Source: Shinella granuli (GTDB taxonomy: Bacteria; Pseudomonadota; Alphaproteobacteria; Rhizobiales; Rhizobiaceae). From it: a stretch of DNA of 64,000 nt. Below, piece by piece: positions 31,158-40,080 of this stretch (positions are counted from its first letter, which is position 1; every line of letters starts with the position of its first letter). The stretch covers positions 1 to 64,000 of the forward strand of contig NZ_SLVX01000006.1 of assembly GCF_004341885.1 (NCBI RefSeq), given 5' to 3'. Below the pieces are notes generated by a model. It was not told the origin of the DNA and searched no databases. It saw nothing but the letters and a program-made list of their open reading frames with translations. The position numbers and the translations under genes were made by a program.

Positions 31158-32080
31158 CCCGCATCGCCACGGCGATCCCCACGCTGTTCCTCGTCTCCGT
31201 CACCGTCTTCGCGCTGATGCGGGCGATCCCCGGCGATCCGGCGGCCCTGATGCTGGGGGACCTCGCCCAGCCCGGCCAGCTGGAGGCGCTGCGCGCCGAG
31301 ATGGGCCTCGACCAGCCGATCATCGTGCAATATCTCTACTGGCTCGGCGACGTGCTGAGTGGCGATTTCGGCCGATCGATCGCGACGCGCCAGCCGGTGC
31401 TGCCGCTGATGCTGGACCGCTTCTCCGTCTCGGCCACCATCGTCCTCGTCGCCGTCTTCTTCGCGACGCTGATCGCGGTGCCGGCCGGCATGTTCGCCGC
31501 CTGGCGGCAGAACCGCGCCGGCGACATTGCCGTCATCGCCACCTCAACGCTGCTGCTCTCCATCCCCAGCTTCTGGCTCGGGCTGATGCTGCTCTTGATC
31601 TTCGGCCTGCAGCTCGGCTGGTTGCCGGTGGTCGGCTACGTGCCGTTCAGCCGCGATTTCGGCAGCGCGCTGCTCTACATCATCCTGCCCGTCGTGACGC
31701 TGGTCCTGGTGGAATCCGGTTCGATCACCCGCATGGCGCGGGCGAGCACCATCGAGGTGGCGCGGCTGGAATACATCACCCATGCGCGGGCCAAGGGGCT
31801 TTCGGAGGCGACCGTCATGTGGCGCCATGCCTTCAAGAACGCCTTCGCTCCCACCCTGACGCTGATCGGCCTCGTGCTCGGCAGCCTGCTCGCCAACATC
31901 GCCGTCATCGAGACCGTCTTCACCATTCCCGGCCTCGGCCGTCTGCTGGTGGATGGCATCTATGCCCGGGACTATCCCGTCGTGCAGGGCTGCATGCTGT
32001 TCACCGCCTTCCTCTACGTGGTGGTCAACCTGCTGGTCGATCTCCTCTATCCGCTTCTCGATCCAAGGGTGACGGCATGA
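31139..32080 (+). CDS. dipeptide-type ABC permease (DppB-like)
   Basis: 313-residue inner-membrane permease. The N-terminal TM and motif FLLTRIATAIPTLFLVSVTVFALMRAIPGDPA and the EAA loop RMARASTIEVARLEYITHARAKGLSE are standard for the DppB/OppB class, with about six helices. It pairs with the DppC-like permease; stop and start overlap by ATGA. It overlaps the C45 gene by 19 bases, so the operon is tightly coupled. Confidence 0.93.
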   Translation: MVRFLLTRIATAIPTLFLVSVTVFALMRAIPGDPAALMLGDLAQPGQLEALRAEMGLDQPIIVQYLYWLGDVLSGDFGRSIATRQPVLPLMLDRFSVSATIVLVAVFFATLIAVPAGMFAAWRQNRAGDIAVIATSTLLLSIPSFWLGLMLLLIFGLQLGWLPVVGYVPFSRDFGSALLYIILPVVTLVLVESGSITRMARASTIEVARLEYITHARAKGLSEATVMWRHAFKNAFAPTLTLIGLVLGSLLANIAVIETVFTIPGLGRLLVDGIYARDYPVVQGCMLFTAFLYVVVNLLVDLLYPLLDPRVTA

Positions 32081-32910
32081 TCGCGCGGGCATTCGGCCTT
32101 CCGGCACTGCGTTTCAACGGCCTGATCGGCGTCCTCGTCGTCGGCCTCCTTCTCCTCGTCGCAGTCTTCGGCCCGTGGCTCGCGCCCTACGATCCCCTGA
32201 AGCTCGATCTCATGGCCCGCTTCCAGGGCCCGTCCGCGGCGCACCTGCTCGGTGCCGACGAGTTCGGCCGCGATCTCCTCAGCCGGCTGATCCACGGCGC
32301 GCGCACCAGCGCCTGGATCGCCTTCGCCACCGTGGTCTTCGCCATCGTCTTCGGCACGGTCCTCGGCGTGCTCGCCGGCTTCCTGCGCGGCTGGACGGAC
32401 CGCATCCTGATGATGGTCAACGACGCGCTGCTCGCCTTTCCCGGCCTGCTGCTCGCGCTCGGCTTCATGGCGGTGTTCGGCGCCAGCCGCAACGGCATCA
32501 TCGTGGCGCTCGGCATCGCCTACATGCCCGTCGCCGTGCGCGTGGTGCGCGGCACGGTGCTGTCGATCCGCGAGCGGGAATTCGTCGAGGCCTCGCGGGT
32601 GATCGGCAACAGCGGCGTCGTCACCATGCTGCGCCATGTGCTGCCCAACTGTCTCGCGCCGATCATGGTGCTGGCGACGACGATGTTCGGCTGGGTCGTG
32701 CTGTCGGAAAGCGCACTCTCCTTCCTCGGTCTCGGCGTGCCGCCGCCGGCGCCGAGCTGGGGCAACATGCTCTCCACCGGCCGCCCCTACATCAACCAGG
32801 CGCCGTATATCATCATCCTGCCCGGCCTCTGCATCTCCATCACGCTGCTCGGCGTGAACCTGCTCGGCGATGCGGTGCGCGACTGGCTCGACCCCAAGAT
32901 GCAGGATTGA
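32077..32910 (+). CDS. dipeptide-type ABC permease (DppC-like)
   Basis: 277-residue permease with the OppC N-terminal helix, LLGADEFGRDLLSRLIHGARTS (the family entry motif), the EAA loop VLSIREREFVEASRVIGNSG and SALSFLGLGVPPPAPSWGNML near the end. Six membrane segments. Partner of the DppB-like subunit upstream and of the double ATPase that follows after four bases. Confidence 0.93.
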   Translation: MIARAFGLPALRFNGLIGVLVVGLLLLVAVFGPWLAPYDPLKLDLMARFQGPSAAHLLGADEFGRDLLSRLIHGARTSAWIAFATVVFAIVFGTVLGVLAGFLRGWTDRILMMVNDALLAFPGLLLALGFMAVFGASRNGIIVALGIAYMPVAVRVVRGTVLSIREREFVEASRVIGNSGVVTMLRHVLPNCLAPIMVLATTMFGWVVLSESALSFLGLGVPPPAPSWGNMLSTGRPYINQAPYIIILPGLCISITLLGVNLLGDAVRDWLDPKMQD

Positions 32911-32914
32911 TCCC

Positions 32915-34585
32915 ATGGCTGGCATCGAGACCGTGCTTTCCGTCGAAAACCTTTCCGTCCGCATGGGGCAGACCGGCCTCACCGTGGTCGACCGCCTCGA
33001 CTTCGCCCTGCCGGCCGGCGAGATGCTGGCGCTGGTCGGCGAATCCGGCTCCGGCAAGACCATGGCCGCCCGCTCCGTGCTCGGCCTCCTGCCGCCGCCC
33101 TTCATGGCGACGCCGGAAAGCCGCATCCGCTTCAGGGGCACGGACCTCGTCAGCGCCCCGCCGGAGACGCTGCGGCAGATCCGCGGCGCCGGCATCGGCA
33201 TGGTGTTCCAGGAGCCGATGGTCTCGCTCAACCCCGCCATGACCATCGGCCGGCAGATGGCCGAGGGGCTGGCGCTGCACAGGAAGCTCGGCAAGGCCGA
33301 GATCCGCGACATGAGCCTTGCCATGCTGGAGCGCATCCGCATCCAGGATCCGGCACGCTGCCTTGCCGCCTTCCCGCACGAATTCTCCGGCGGCATGCGC
33401 CAGCGCATCATGCTCGCCTCCGTCATGCTGCTGAAGCCGGCGCTGCTCATCGCCGACGAGCCGACGACGGCGCTCGACACGCTGATCCAGCGCGACGTGC
33501 TCGACCTGATGGTGGAGCTGACGCAGGAGAACAACACCGCGGTCCTCCTCATCAGCCACGACCTCGGCATGGTCTCGCACTATGTCCGCAACGTCGTCGT
33601 CATGCACAAGGGCAGGGCGGTGGAGCACGGCGACAGCCGGGAGGTGCTGCACGCCCCGAAACACGACTACACCCGGCGCCTCGTCGACGCCCTGCCGCGC
33701 CGCAGCGCCGGCGGCAGTCGGTCGGGGGGCGCGCCGGCCGAGCCGCTGATCGAGCTCAAGGACGTGGTCATCGATTATCCCGGCCGCGCAAGGCTCTTCG
33801 GCCGGGCGGAGGGCAAGCGCGCCGTGCACGGCGTCGATCTTGCCATCAACCGCGGCGAGACGCTGGCGCTGGTCGGCGCTTCGGGCTCCGGCAAGACGAC
33901 GCTCGGCCGGGCGATCGTCGGGCTGGTGACGCCTTCCAGCGGCACGATGGCCTTCCGCGGCGCGCCGCTCGCCTACCGGAGCGATGCCGGCGGCCGGGCG
34001 CTGCGCCAGGCGATCCAGATCGTCTTCCAGGATCCCTATTCCTCGCTCGACCCGCGCCAGCGCATCGCCGGCATCGTCGGCGAACCGTTGAAACTCGATC
34101 CGGCGCTGGACCGGGCACAGCGGCAGGCGCGGGTGGAGGAGGTCTTTGCCGAGGTCGGGCTTGCCCCGGAACTCGCCGACCGCTTCCCGCACCAGCTTTC
34201 GGGCGGCCAGCGCCAGCGCGTGGCGATCGCCCGCGCCATCGTCAGCCGCCCCGCCTTCGTCGTCGCCGACGAACCCGTCTCCGCGCTCGACATGACCGTG
34301 CAGAAGCAGATCCTGAAGCTCTTCCGCGATCTTCAGGCCCGCTACGGCTTCGCCTGCCTGTTCGTCTCGCACGATCTCGGCGCGGTCGAGCAGGTGGCCG
34401 ACCGGGTGGCGGTGATGGAGAACGGCCGCATCGTCGAGACCGGCACGCGCGACGACGTCTTCGACCGGCCTGAGCACCCCTATACCCGCCGCCTGCTCGA
34501 CGCCGCCATGCTGCTCGACCGCACCTTCGCGGGCGCGGATGGCGCGGGCGGTTCGCGCCTCCTGTCGGGTACGGCGGGCTCATAG
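32915..34585 (+). CDS. fused dipeptide-type ABC ATPase (DppD-DppF)
   Basis: 556 residues holding two ABC domains. Domain 1 (about 5-265): Walker A GESGSGKTM, signature FSGGMRQRI, Walker B LLIADEPTTALD. Domain 2 (about 285-540): Walker A GASGSGKTT, signature LSGGQRQRV, FVVADEPVSALD. Each ends with an oligopeptide-transport C-terminal segment (APKHDYTRRLVDALPR and RPEHPYTRRLLDAA). The ATG at 32915 (MAGIETV) is used rather than the upstream frame. The fusion replaces separate DppD and DppF and is common in rhizobia. It energises the importer encoded around it. Confidence 0.93.
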   Translation: MAGIETVLSVENLSVRMGQTGLTVVDRLDFALPAGEMLALVGESGSGKTMAARSVLGLLPPPFMATPESRIRFRGTDLVSAPPETLRQIRGAGIGMVFQEPMVSLNPAMTIGRQMAEGLALHRKLGKAEIRDMSLAMLERIRIQDPARCLAAFPHEFSGGMRQRIMLASVMLLKPALLIADEPTTALDTLIQRDVLDLMVELTQENNTAVLLISHDLGMVSHYVRNVVVMHKGRAVEHGDSREVLHAPKHDYTRRLVDALPRRSAGGSRSGGAPAEPLIELKDVVIDYPGRARLFGRAEGKRAVHGVDLAINRGETLALVGASGSGKTTLGRAIVGLVTPSSGTMAFRGAPLAYRSDAGGRALRQAIQIVFQDPYSSLDPRQRIAGIVGEPLKLDPALDRAQRQARVEEVFAEVGLAPELADRFPHQLSGGQRQRVAIARAIVSRPAFVVADEPVSALDMTVQKQILKLFRDLQARYGFACLFVSHDLGAVEQVADRVAVMENGRIVETGTRDDVFDRPEHPYTRRLLDAAMLLDRTFAGADGAGGSRLLSGTAGS

Positions 34586-34612
34586 ATTTTCGATACGGAG
34601 AGGAGACCATCC

Positions 34613-35464
34613 ATGCGCAATGTCAGCGGTCACGGCCGGAAACTGTCCTATTACGATTTCGGCCACACGACCGTCTATGCCTCGCGGCTCGACCCGCGCT
34701 TCCCCTATTGCGCCTATGTGCCCGACGACTACGAGGAGGACGGCGAGAAGACCTATCCGCTCGCCGTCATCGTGCACGGCACGGAGCGCGGCATGCAGGC
34801 CTATCGCGATGCCTTTGCCGATTTCGCCGAGGCCAACGGCGTCATCGTGCTGTGCCCGATGTTTCCCGCGAACATCTGCTTTCCGGGCGATCTCTCCTCC
34901 TACAAGATGCTGCGGGACGGCGACCTGCACTATGACGCCGTCATGCTCGATATGATCGCCGAGATGCAGGAAAAGTACCGCATCGCGGGCGACCGGGTGA
35001 TGATGTACGGCTTTTCCGGCGGCGGGCACTTCACCCACCGGTTCCTCTACCTCCACCCCGAGCGCCTGCTCGCCGCCTCGATCGGCGCGCCCGGCGTCGT
35101 GACGCTGCTCGATTTCGACCACGATTTCTGGGTCGGCCTGCGCGATTTCGAGAAGGTCTTCGGCAAGCCGGTCGATCTCGACGCAATCCGCAAGGTCGCC
35201 GTGCAGATGGTGATCGGCGGCGACGACCGGGAGACCTGGGAGATCACCATCACGCCCGACGACGCCTGGTACATGCCCGGCGCCGACCTTGCCGGCGCCA
35301 ACCGCAACGATCGCATGCGCGCGCTGAAGAAGAGCTTCGAGCAGCACGGCATCGCCGTGCGCCACGACATCGTGCCGGGCATCACCCACGATGACCGCCA
35401 GCTCATAGGCAAGGTCAAGGACTTCTTTGCACAAACGCTGGACGCAATCCGCGAGCGCTCCTGA
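34613..35464 (+). CDS. alpha/beta hydrolase family protein
   Basis: 283 residues with an alpha/beta hydrolase fold. VIVHGTERGMQAYRDAFADFAE carries the oxyanion region, GFSGGGHFTHRF provides the nucleophile elbow (G-x-S-x-G, Ser near residue 130), an Asp follows in GGDDRETW, and the His candidate is in VPGITHDDRQL. It resembles poly(3-hydroxybutyrate) depolymerase-like and Tol-Pal-associated esterase families without a clear match. No signal peptide. Within an operon of a C45 acylase and peptide importer it probably cleaves an ester or lactone of the same imported compound (inference). GGAGAGGAG precedes the start. Confidence 0.82.
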   Translation: MRNVSGHGRKLSYYDFGHTTVYASRLDPRFPYCAYVPDDYEEDGEKTYPLAVIVHGTERGMQAYRDAFADFAEANGVIVLCPMFPANICFPGDLSSYKMLRDGDLHYDAVMLDMIAEMQEKYRIAGDRVMMYGFSGGGHFTHRFLYLHPERLLAASIGAPGVVTLLDFDHDFWVGLRDFEKVFGKPVDLDAIRKVAVQMVIGGDDRETWEITITPDDAWYMPGADLAGANRNDRMRALKKSFEQHGIAVRHDIVPGITHDDRQLIGKVKDFFAQTLDAIRERS

Positions 35465-35497
35465 CGATAACGAAGCGGGGAACACCAGGAGATCACC

Positions 35498-37042
35498 ATG
35501 AAACGCACATTCCTGATTTCGACGGCGCTGGCCGCGGGCCTGCTGCTCGGCGCCTCGGCCGAGGCGGCAACGCTGAACATCCGCATCAACGCCGATATCC
35601 GCGGCACGGAAGGCATCGACCGCGACGCCAATACCGACACCGTGCTGCACCATATCTTCGAGACGCTGGTCGGCTTCCGCGCCGATCTCAGCATCGGCCC
35701 CGCGCTCGCCGAGAGCTGGACGGTGTCGGAGGACGGCAGGGCCTACACCTTCACCATCCGCGAGGGCGCGACCTTCCATAACGGCGATCCCGTCACGTCG
35801 GCGGATATCAAATGGAACTGGGACCACCGCGTCGCGGCGGGCGCCGAATGGTTCTGCAACGGCTTCTTCGACGGTTCGCAGGGCCTGAAGGTCGAGGCGC
35901 TGGAAACGCCCGATCCCCGCACCGTCGTCTTCCGCATCAACGAGCCGAACGCGCTCTTCCTCGCCCAGCTCGCCAACATCCAGTGCAACGGCTGGGTCGC
36001 CAGCCCCAAGAATGCCGGGCCGGACGGCAAGTGGATCGACGGCAGCGCGATCGGCAGCGGCTCCTTCAAGCTGAAGGAATGGGTGAGAAGCCAGTACATC
36101 ACGCTGGAGAAATACGACGGCTACACGCCGCCGAAGGAAAAGGCGAGCGGCTATGCCGGCGACCGCACGGCACTGGTCGACGAAGCGAAATTCCTGATCA
36201 TCCCCGATACGTCGGCCGCCGAGACGGCGCTCTTCGCCGGCGAGATCGACGTGCTGCCGAACTTCGAATCCCAGCGCATCGAGGATGCCAGGGCGCGCGG
36301 CCTGAAGGTTATGACGACGTCGGGCCTTTCCCTGACGCCGCTGCTCATCCAGACGACCGACCCGTTGATGTCGAACGTCAAGCTGCGCCAGGCGATCGCC
36401 CGTGCCATCGATTTCAAGCAGATCGCCGCCGCCCGCACGGCGAACCTTGCCGATTTCAACCCTTCCGGCGTGCCGCAGGCGAGTGCCTTCTTCGATGAGG
36501 ATTTCCTGAAATGGCCGGAATACGATCCGGAGGCCGCCAAGGCGCTGCTGGCTGAAGCCGGCTACAAGGGCGAAGTGATAAAAATCCAGACCAACACCCG
36601 CTATCAGGGCATGTATGAAAACAGCATCCTGGTGCAGGCCATGCTGGCCGGCGCCGGCATCAATGCCGAGCTGGAAGTGCTGGACTGGGCCGCGCAGCTC
36701 GACAATTACCTCGCCGGCAAGTTCCAGATGCAGTCCTTCGGCTATTCCGCCCGCCTCGATCCTTCGCAGTTCTACGGCGTCATCATCGGCGACAAGAAGG
36801 CCGAGCCGACGGCACAATGGGACAATCCCGAGGCCTGGCAGCTTTACCTGAAATCGACCAAGACGACGGATTTCGAGGCGCGCAAGGCCGTTTTCAAGGA
36901 AATCCACGCGCTGATGGCGAAGGACCTGCCGATCTTCGGCCTCTATTATGAGCCCGTCGTCGCGGCGGTGGGCGCCAGGATCGAAGGCTTCGACGTCTGG
37001 GCGGCCGACAAGGAGCGGGCCTGGGGCGTGAAGAAGGACTGA
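35498..37042 (+). CDS. peptide-type ABC substrate-binding protein
   Basis: 514-residue periplasmic binding protein of family 5 (DppA/OppA). Signal peptide 1-23 (KRTFLISTALAAGLLLGASAEA). ESWTVSEDGRAYTFTIREGATFHNGDPVTSADIKWNWDHRV is the classical SBP_bac_5 signature region. The ligand cleft lies between lobes around residues 250 and 450. It gives the importer its specificity, presumably for an amide-linked compound processed by the C45 enzyme. A 9-bp hairpin follows the stop, typical of binding-protein genes that need more transcript. Confidence 0.93.
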   Translation: MKRTFLISTALAAGLLLGASAEAATLNIRINADIRGTEGIDRDANTDTVLHHIFETLVGFRADLSIGPALAESWTVSEDGRAYTFTIREGATFHNGDPVTSADIKWNWDHRVAAGAEWFCNGFFDGSQGLKVEALETPDPRTVVFRINEPNALFLAQLANIQCNGWVASPKNAGPDGKWIDGSAIGSGSFKLKEWVRSQYITLEKYDGYTPPKEKASGYAGDRTALVDEAKFLIIPDTSAAETALFAGEIDVLPNFESQRIEDARARGLKVMTTSGLSLTPLLIQTTDPLMSNVKLRQAIARAIDFKQIAAARTANLADFNPSGVPQASAFFDEDFLKWPEYDPEAAKALLAEAGYKGEVIKIQTNTRYQGMYENSILVQAMLAGAGINAELEVLDWAAQLDNYLAGKFQMQSFGYSARLDPSQFYGVIIGDKKAEPTAQWDNPEAWQLYLKSTKTTDFEARKAVFKEIHALMAKDLPIFGLYYEPVVAAVGARIEGFDVWAADKERAWGVKKD

Positions 37043-37054
37043 TCCCGGAGCTTG

Positions 37055-37079
37055 CGTCGGGGCTTTCCGCGCCCCGACG
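37055..37079 (+). terminator. intercistronic hairpin after binding-protein gene
   Basis: CGTCGGGGC/GCCCCGACG, 9 bp, loop TTTCCGC, 13 bases after the stop. No T-run. Probably protects the upstream mRNA or attenuates transcription into the C45 pseudogene. Confidence 0.5.
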
Positions 37080-37103
37080 GCCGTGTCCTGTCTGGAGGAA
37101 ACC

Positions 37104-38201
37104 ATGCGTACCGAAGATCTTCCCGTCATCGATTGCCCGAAGGCGCCGCTTGCCCGCGGGCGGGCGCATGGCGAGGCGCTGCGCGGCACGATCGCGGGCA
37201 AGGTCGAGCGCTGGCAGGCGGCGATCGGCAAGGCCTATGGCCGGTCGGCGGCGGCCTTCCTGCCCGTCTTCCTGTCGGTGACGGACTTCCGCACGGCGAT
37301 CGCCGCCCATGTGCCGGATCTCCTGTAGGAGGTGCGCGGCATTGCGGAAGGTGCCGGCATTTCCGAGGAGACCGCCTATGCCCTCCAGCTTATGGACGAG
37401 GAATGGTGGTTCGGCGGCTTCGACGGCGAGGGCCATTGCAGCAGCCTTGCCGTCGCGCCGGTGGCGGGACGCGGCACGATTGTCGGCCAGACCATGGACC
37501 TGCCGCGCTGGCACGATGGCGCGCAGGCCGTGCTGCGGCTCGATGACGGCGACAGCGAAACGCTGGTCTACACCTCCGCCGGCCTGATCGGCCTGATGGG
37601 CATCTCCGGCCGCGGCCTCGGCATCTGCGTCAACACGCTCGCCCAGCTCGACTACAGCCCGTGCGGGCTTCCCGTCTCCTTTGCCATGCGCGGCGCGCTG
37701 GCGCAGGAAAACGCGGCCGCGGCCGCGGACTTCCTTTCCCGCGTCCCGCATGCCTCCGGTCAGACCTACCAGATCGGCGACCGCGACGGCATCCGCACGC
37801 TCGAATGCGCGGCCGGCAGTGTTGCCGAAATCGCCATTGCCGGTGGCCTCTCGCTCCACACCAACCACCCGCTCGCCAACACGTGCGTTGCGCCGAATGC
37901 CAGGCTGGAGGGCAGCGGCGATTCGCGAACCCGCCTTCGCAGCCTGCACACCGATTTCTCGCGCGGGCCGGCGGATGCCGAGACCGCAAGACGCGCCCTT
38001 GCGGCGCAGCGCAAGGGCGGCGCCGTCTCCATCGTGCCGAAGGGTCCGCCGCGCAGCGATACCAGGCTCGGCCTCATGCGGCAGATGACGGTCGGCGCCG
38101 TCGTCTACGAGATCGACAGGACGGTGTCGCTCTCCGTCGCCGCCGGGCCGCCGAGCGTTGAAAGCTGGCGGCGGCTGGCGGTGCGCGGCGGCCGCGGCTG
38201 A
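37104..38201 (+). pseudogene. second C45 acylase gene, interrupted by in-frame TAG
   Basis: The reading frame is continuous from the ATG at 37104 (GGAGGAA upstream) to TGA at 38199..38201, except for a single TAG at 37326..37328 (codon 75). No frameshift is needed. Around the stop the sequence reads PDLL, stop, EVRGIAEGAGIS. The intact paralogue has PDLVAEMEGIAEGAGIG, so one residue is replaced. The predicted nucleophile is Cys112 (GEGHCSSLAV), in the distal part, with GQTMDLPRW after it. The distal 289 codons could only restart at a GTG directly touching AGGAG. Either a recent nonsense mutation, a sequencing error or amber read-through. Confidence 0.8.
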
Positions 38202-38845
38202 TGTACACGTCCCGGCATTTCGCCATGGCGGATGAACGCGACATGCGTGCCGCCATCGCGCGCTACGGGCTGGCGACGCTGGTCTCGCACAGCCCGTCCG
38301 AAGGATTGCAGGCGACCGCCGTGCCCGTGCTGTTCGACCCGGATGATCCATCGGGACAGCGCCTGATCGCGCACATGGCGCGGGCCAATCCCCATTGGCG
38401 CGCCATCGCGGATGACGAGATGGTGCTCCTGCTCTTCCGGGGACCGGATGCCTATGTCAGCCCCGGCCATTACCGCATGGAGGAGGATGTGCCCACCTGG
38501 AACTATTCGGCGGTGCAGGTGCGGGGCCGGCTCGCTCATGCACGCGATGCGGCGGAAAACCGCCGCGTGCTGGAGCGTACGGTGGAGCATTTCGAGGCAA
38601 GGCTCGGCACCGGCTGGCGCCTGTCGGGTATCAGCGCGGCGGTGGTGGAGATGTATGCTCGCGGCACCGCTTCCTTCTCGGTTGTGATCGACAGGATGGA
38701 TGCGGCGCACAAGATGAGCCAGGACAAGCTGCGGGAGGATGTCGCGGCGGTTATCACGGGCCTGTCCGCCACCGAGGACGAACAGGCCCGCGCGGTCGCG
38801 GAGGTGATGACGTCGGTGACACTGGTCCCCGGCCGCCATCGTTGA
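38201..38845 (+). CDS. FMN-binding PaiB-like protein
   Basis: 214 residues of the PaiB/FMN-binding negative regulator family with a split-barrel flavin-binding fold. Markers: MYTSRHFAMADERDMRAAIARYGLATLVSH at the N-terminus, HMARANPHWRAI, FRGPDAYVSPGHY, VPTWNYSAVQVRG and a C-terminal KMSQDKLREDVAAVI. In Bacillus PaiB represses protease and sporulation genes; in other bacteria the family may simply be flavoenzymes. Its ATG overlaps the stop of the C45 pseudogene by one base, so it belongs to the acylase operon. Confidence 0.85.
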   Translation: MYTSRHFAMADERDMRAAIARYGLATLVSHSPSEGLQATAVPVLFDPDDPSGQRLIAHMARANPHWRAIADDEMVLLLFRGPDAYVSPGHYRMEEDVPTWNYSAVQVRGRLAHARDAAENRRVLERTVEHFEARLGTGWRLSGISAAVVEMYARGTASFSVVIDRMDAAHKMSQDKLREDVAAVITGLSATEDEQARAVAEVMTSVTLVPGRHR

Positions 38846-38868
38846 GGCACCTGCGGCGAGGTTCGTGC

Positions 38869-38931
38869 GGTTCCAGCAGAAGTGCGCAGCGGTTTGCGTC
38901 CGGAATTGCGTTAGAACAAAAGTTGGAGCGG
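38869..38931 (+). repeat. rhizobial palindromic repeat, copy B
   Basis: Runs from GGTTCCAGCAGAAGTGCGC through GGTTTGCGTCCGGAATTGCG to GTTGGAGCGG. Same element as copies at 1592..1657 and 55047..55112. It fills the convergent gap after the PaiB-like gene and abuts the TGA of the C39-like gene at 38932. Confidence 0.7.
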
Positions 38932-39855
38932 TCAGGTCGGCAGGGCCTCAAGGAGGGCGTCGTAAGTCGGGGCGAGCGCCCGCAGGTGCGCGGCGGCGGT
39001 TGCATCGTCCCGGTTGACCAGCGGATATTGCAGGGAGCCGATGAGCCGGGCCTGCCGGTCGAGGATCGCCGCTGCCCGCGTCTCGCCGATCTGCATGAGG
39101 CAGGTGGCGGCGTCCGCGGTGCGGCGGGCGCCGACCCGGACGGCGAAATGGATGAGGTGGTTGCGCAGGTCCTCCTTCATGTCCTTTTCGACCATGGCCG
39201 CAAGAGCCTCGGCCGCCTCGCCGTTGCCGATCGTCCCCGGCGGCACCTCGCTGGTGCCGGTGCAGGACAGCCATTTGCGCGCGGCGGGCAGGGCAGCGCG
39301 GATGACATCCGCGCCGGAGCGCGCGGTGATCCGGCGGAAGCCGCAACGCAGGGTGAAGGGTGTGCCGTAGTCGAGGGTTTCCATGCGCCAGGCCTTCAGG
39401 AAAAGGTCGAGCGGCAGCCGCGCATAGGGATAGCCCTCCGGATCGTGCATCAGGACCGATGTCTCATCCATCTCGATGACGACGACATAGTGATCCGCCC
39501 CGATCGGTCCCACCCGTCCCGGCTGGTGCCCGAGATGGCCCATCTCCACGGGGCCGATCCAGACCGGCCCATCGGCCAGCGCCGCCTTGAGCGTGCTAAG
39601 CGCCGATTGCGGATCGTCGCCGCGCACGAGGTCGGATGCCCAGCCCAGTGCCGCCAAGGCATCGTCGAAGCTTGCTTCCGGCGTCCAGCCATAGGGATCG
39701 AAAAACGGTAGGGTCCCCCCGAGCAAATGCATGCCGAAAGCGCTGCTCGTTGCAAATTCAATTACATTGGGCGGCGGCGACATTTCGCCGAACATCATGG
39801 CGAAGGCGTTTGAAAAACAATAAGGTCCGGAGCCGGTATAGGAAAAATGTTTCAT
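38932..39855 (-). CDS. BtrH/C39-like protein of unknown function
   Basis: 307 residues, cytoplasmic. The N-terminal half looks like the BtrH/peptidase C39-like papain fold: a Cys at 13 in GSGPYCFSNAFAMMFG, His in GADHYVVVIEMD and Asp in LMHDPEGYP give a plausible Cys-His-Asp set. In butirosin synthesis BtrH transfers an acyl group. The C-terminal part (about 190-307) is helical. No partner genes for a natural product are near, and the gene stands alone between a repeat and a chemoreceptor. Its promoter region is A/T-rich (a TTGACA on the minus strand at 39911..39916). This suggests a recent arrival. Assignment is moderate. Confidence 0.65.
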   Translation of the reverse strand: MKHFSYTGSGPYCFSNAFAMMFGEMSPPPNVIEFATSSAFGMHLLGGTLPFFDPYGWTPEASFDDALAALGWASDLVRGDDPQSALSTLKAALADGPVWIGPVEMGHLGHQPGRVGPIGADHYVVVIEMDETSVLMHDPEGYPYARLPLDLFLKAWRMETLDYGTPFTLRCGFRRITARSGADVIRAALPAARKWLSCTGTSEVPPGTIGNGEAAEALAAMVEKDMKEDLRNHLIHFAVRVGARRTADAATCLMQIGETRAAAILDRQARLIGSLQYPLVNRDDATAAAHLRALAPTYDALLEALPT

Positions 39856-40037
39856 TCTTACTGTCTCCTTGTTGAAAGAGACGGAGATAGAAGAAGAAAC
39901 TCACAAATTTTGTCAACGGACGCAAATTTCTTTCTTTTCGCTGCATCAGGGAGAGACGGACGATGGGACGGTCCGGGGTCTTGTGGGAGCCCGGCTTCGG
40001 GTCGCAAGCGGGCCGGCCGGGACCGCGTTCCCTGACG

Positions 40038-40076
40038 ATGCCGGGCCAACCGCGAAGGCCGCAGGTGGCCCGGCAT
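40038..40076 (-). terminator. hairpin after chemoreceptor gene
   Basis: ATGCCGGGCCA/TGGCCCGGCAT, perfect 11-bp stem with a 17-base loop, four bases beyond the chemoreceptor stop codon on the minus strand. No T-run follows. Probable 3' end of the chemoreceptor transcript. Confidence 0.5.
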
Positions 40077-40080
40077 GGTC

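Noticed and set aside
34580-37231. 883-codon open frame on the minus strand
   Set aside because: Antisense shadow of the alpha/beta hydrolase and binding-protein genes; the product is low-complexity and matches no family, while the plus-strand genes have clear motifs.
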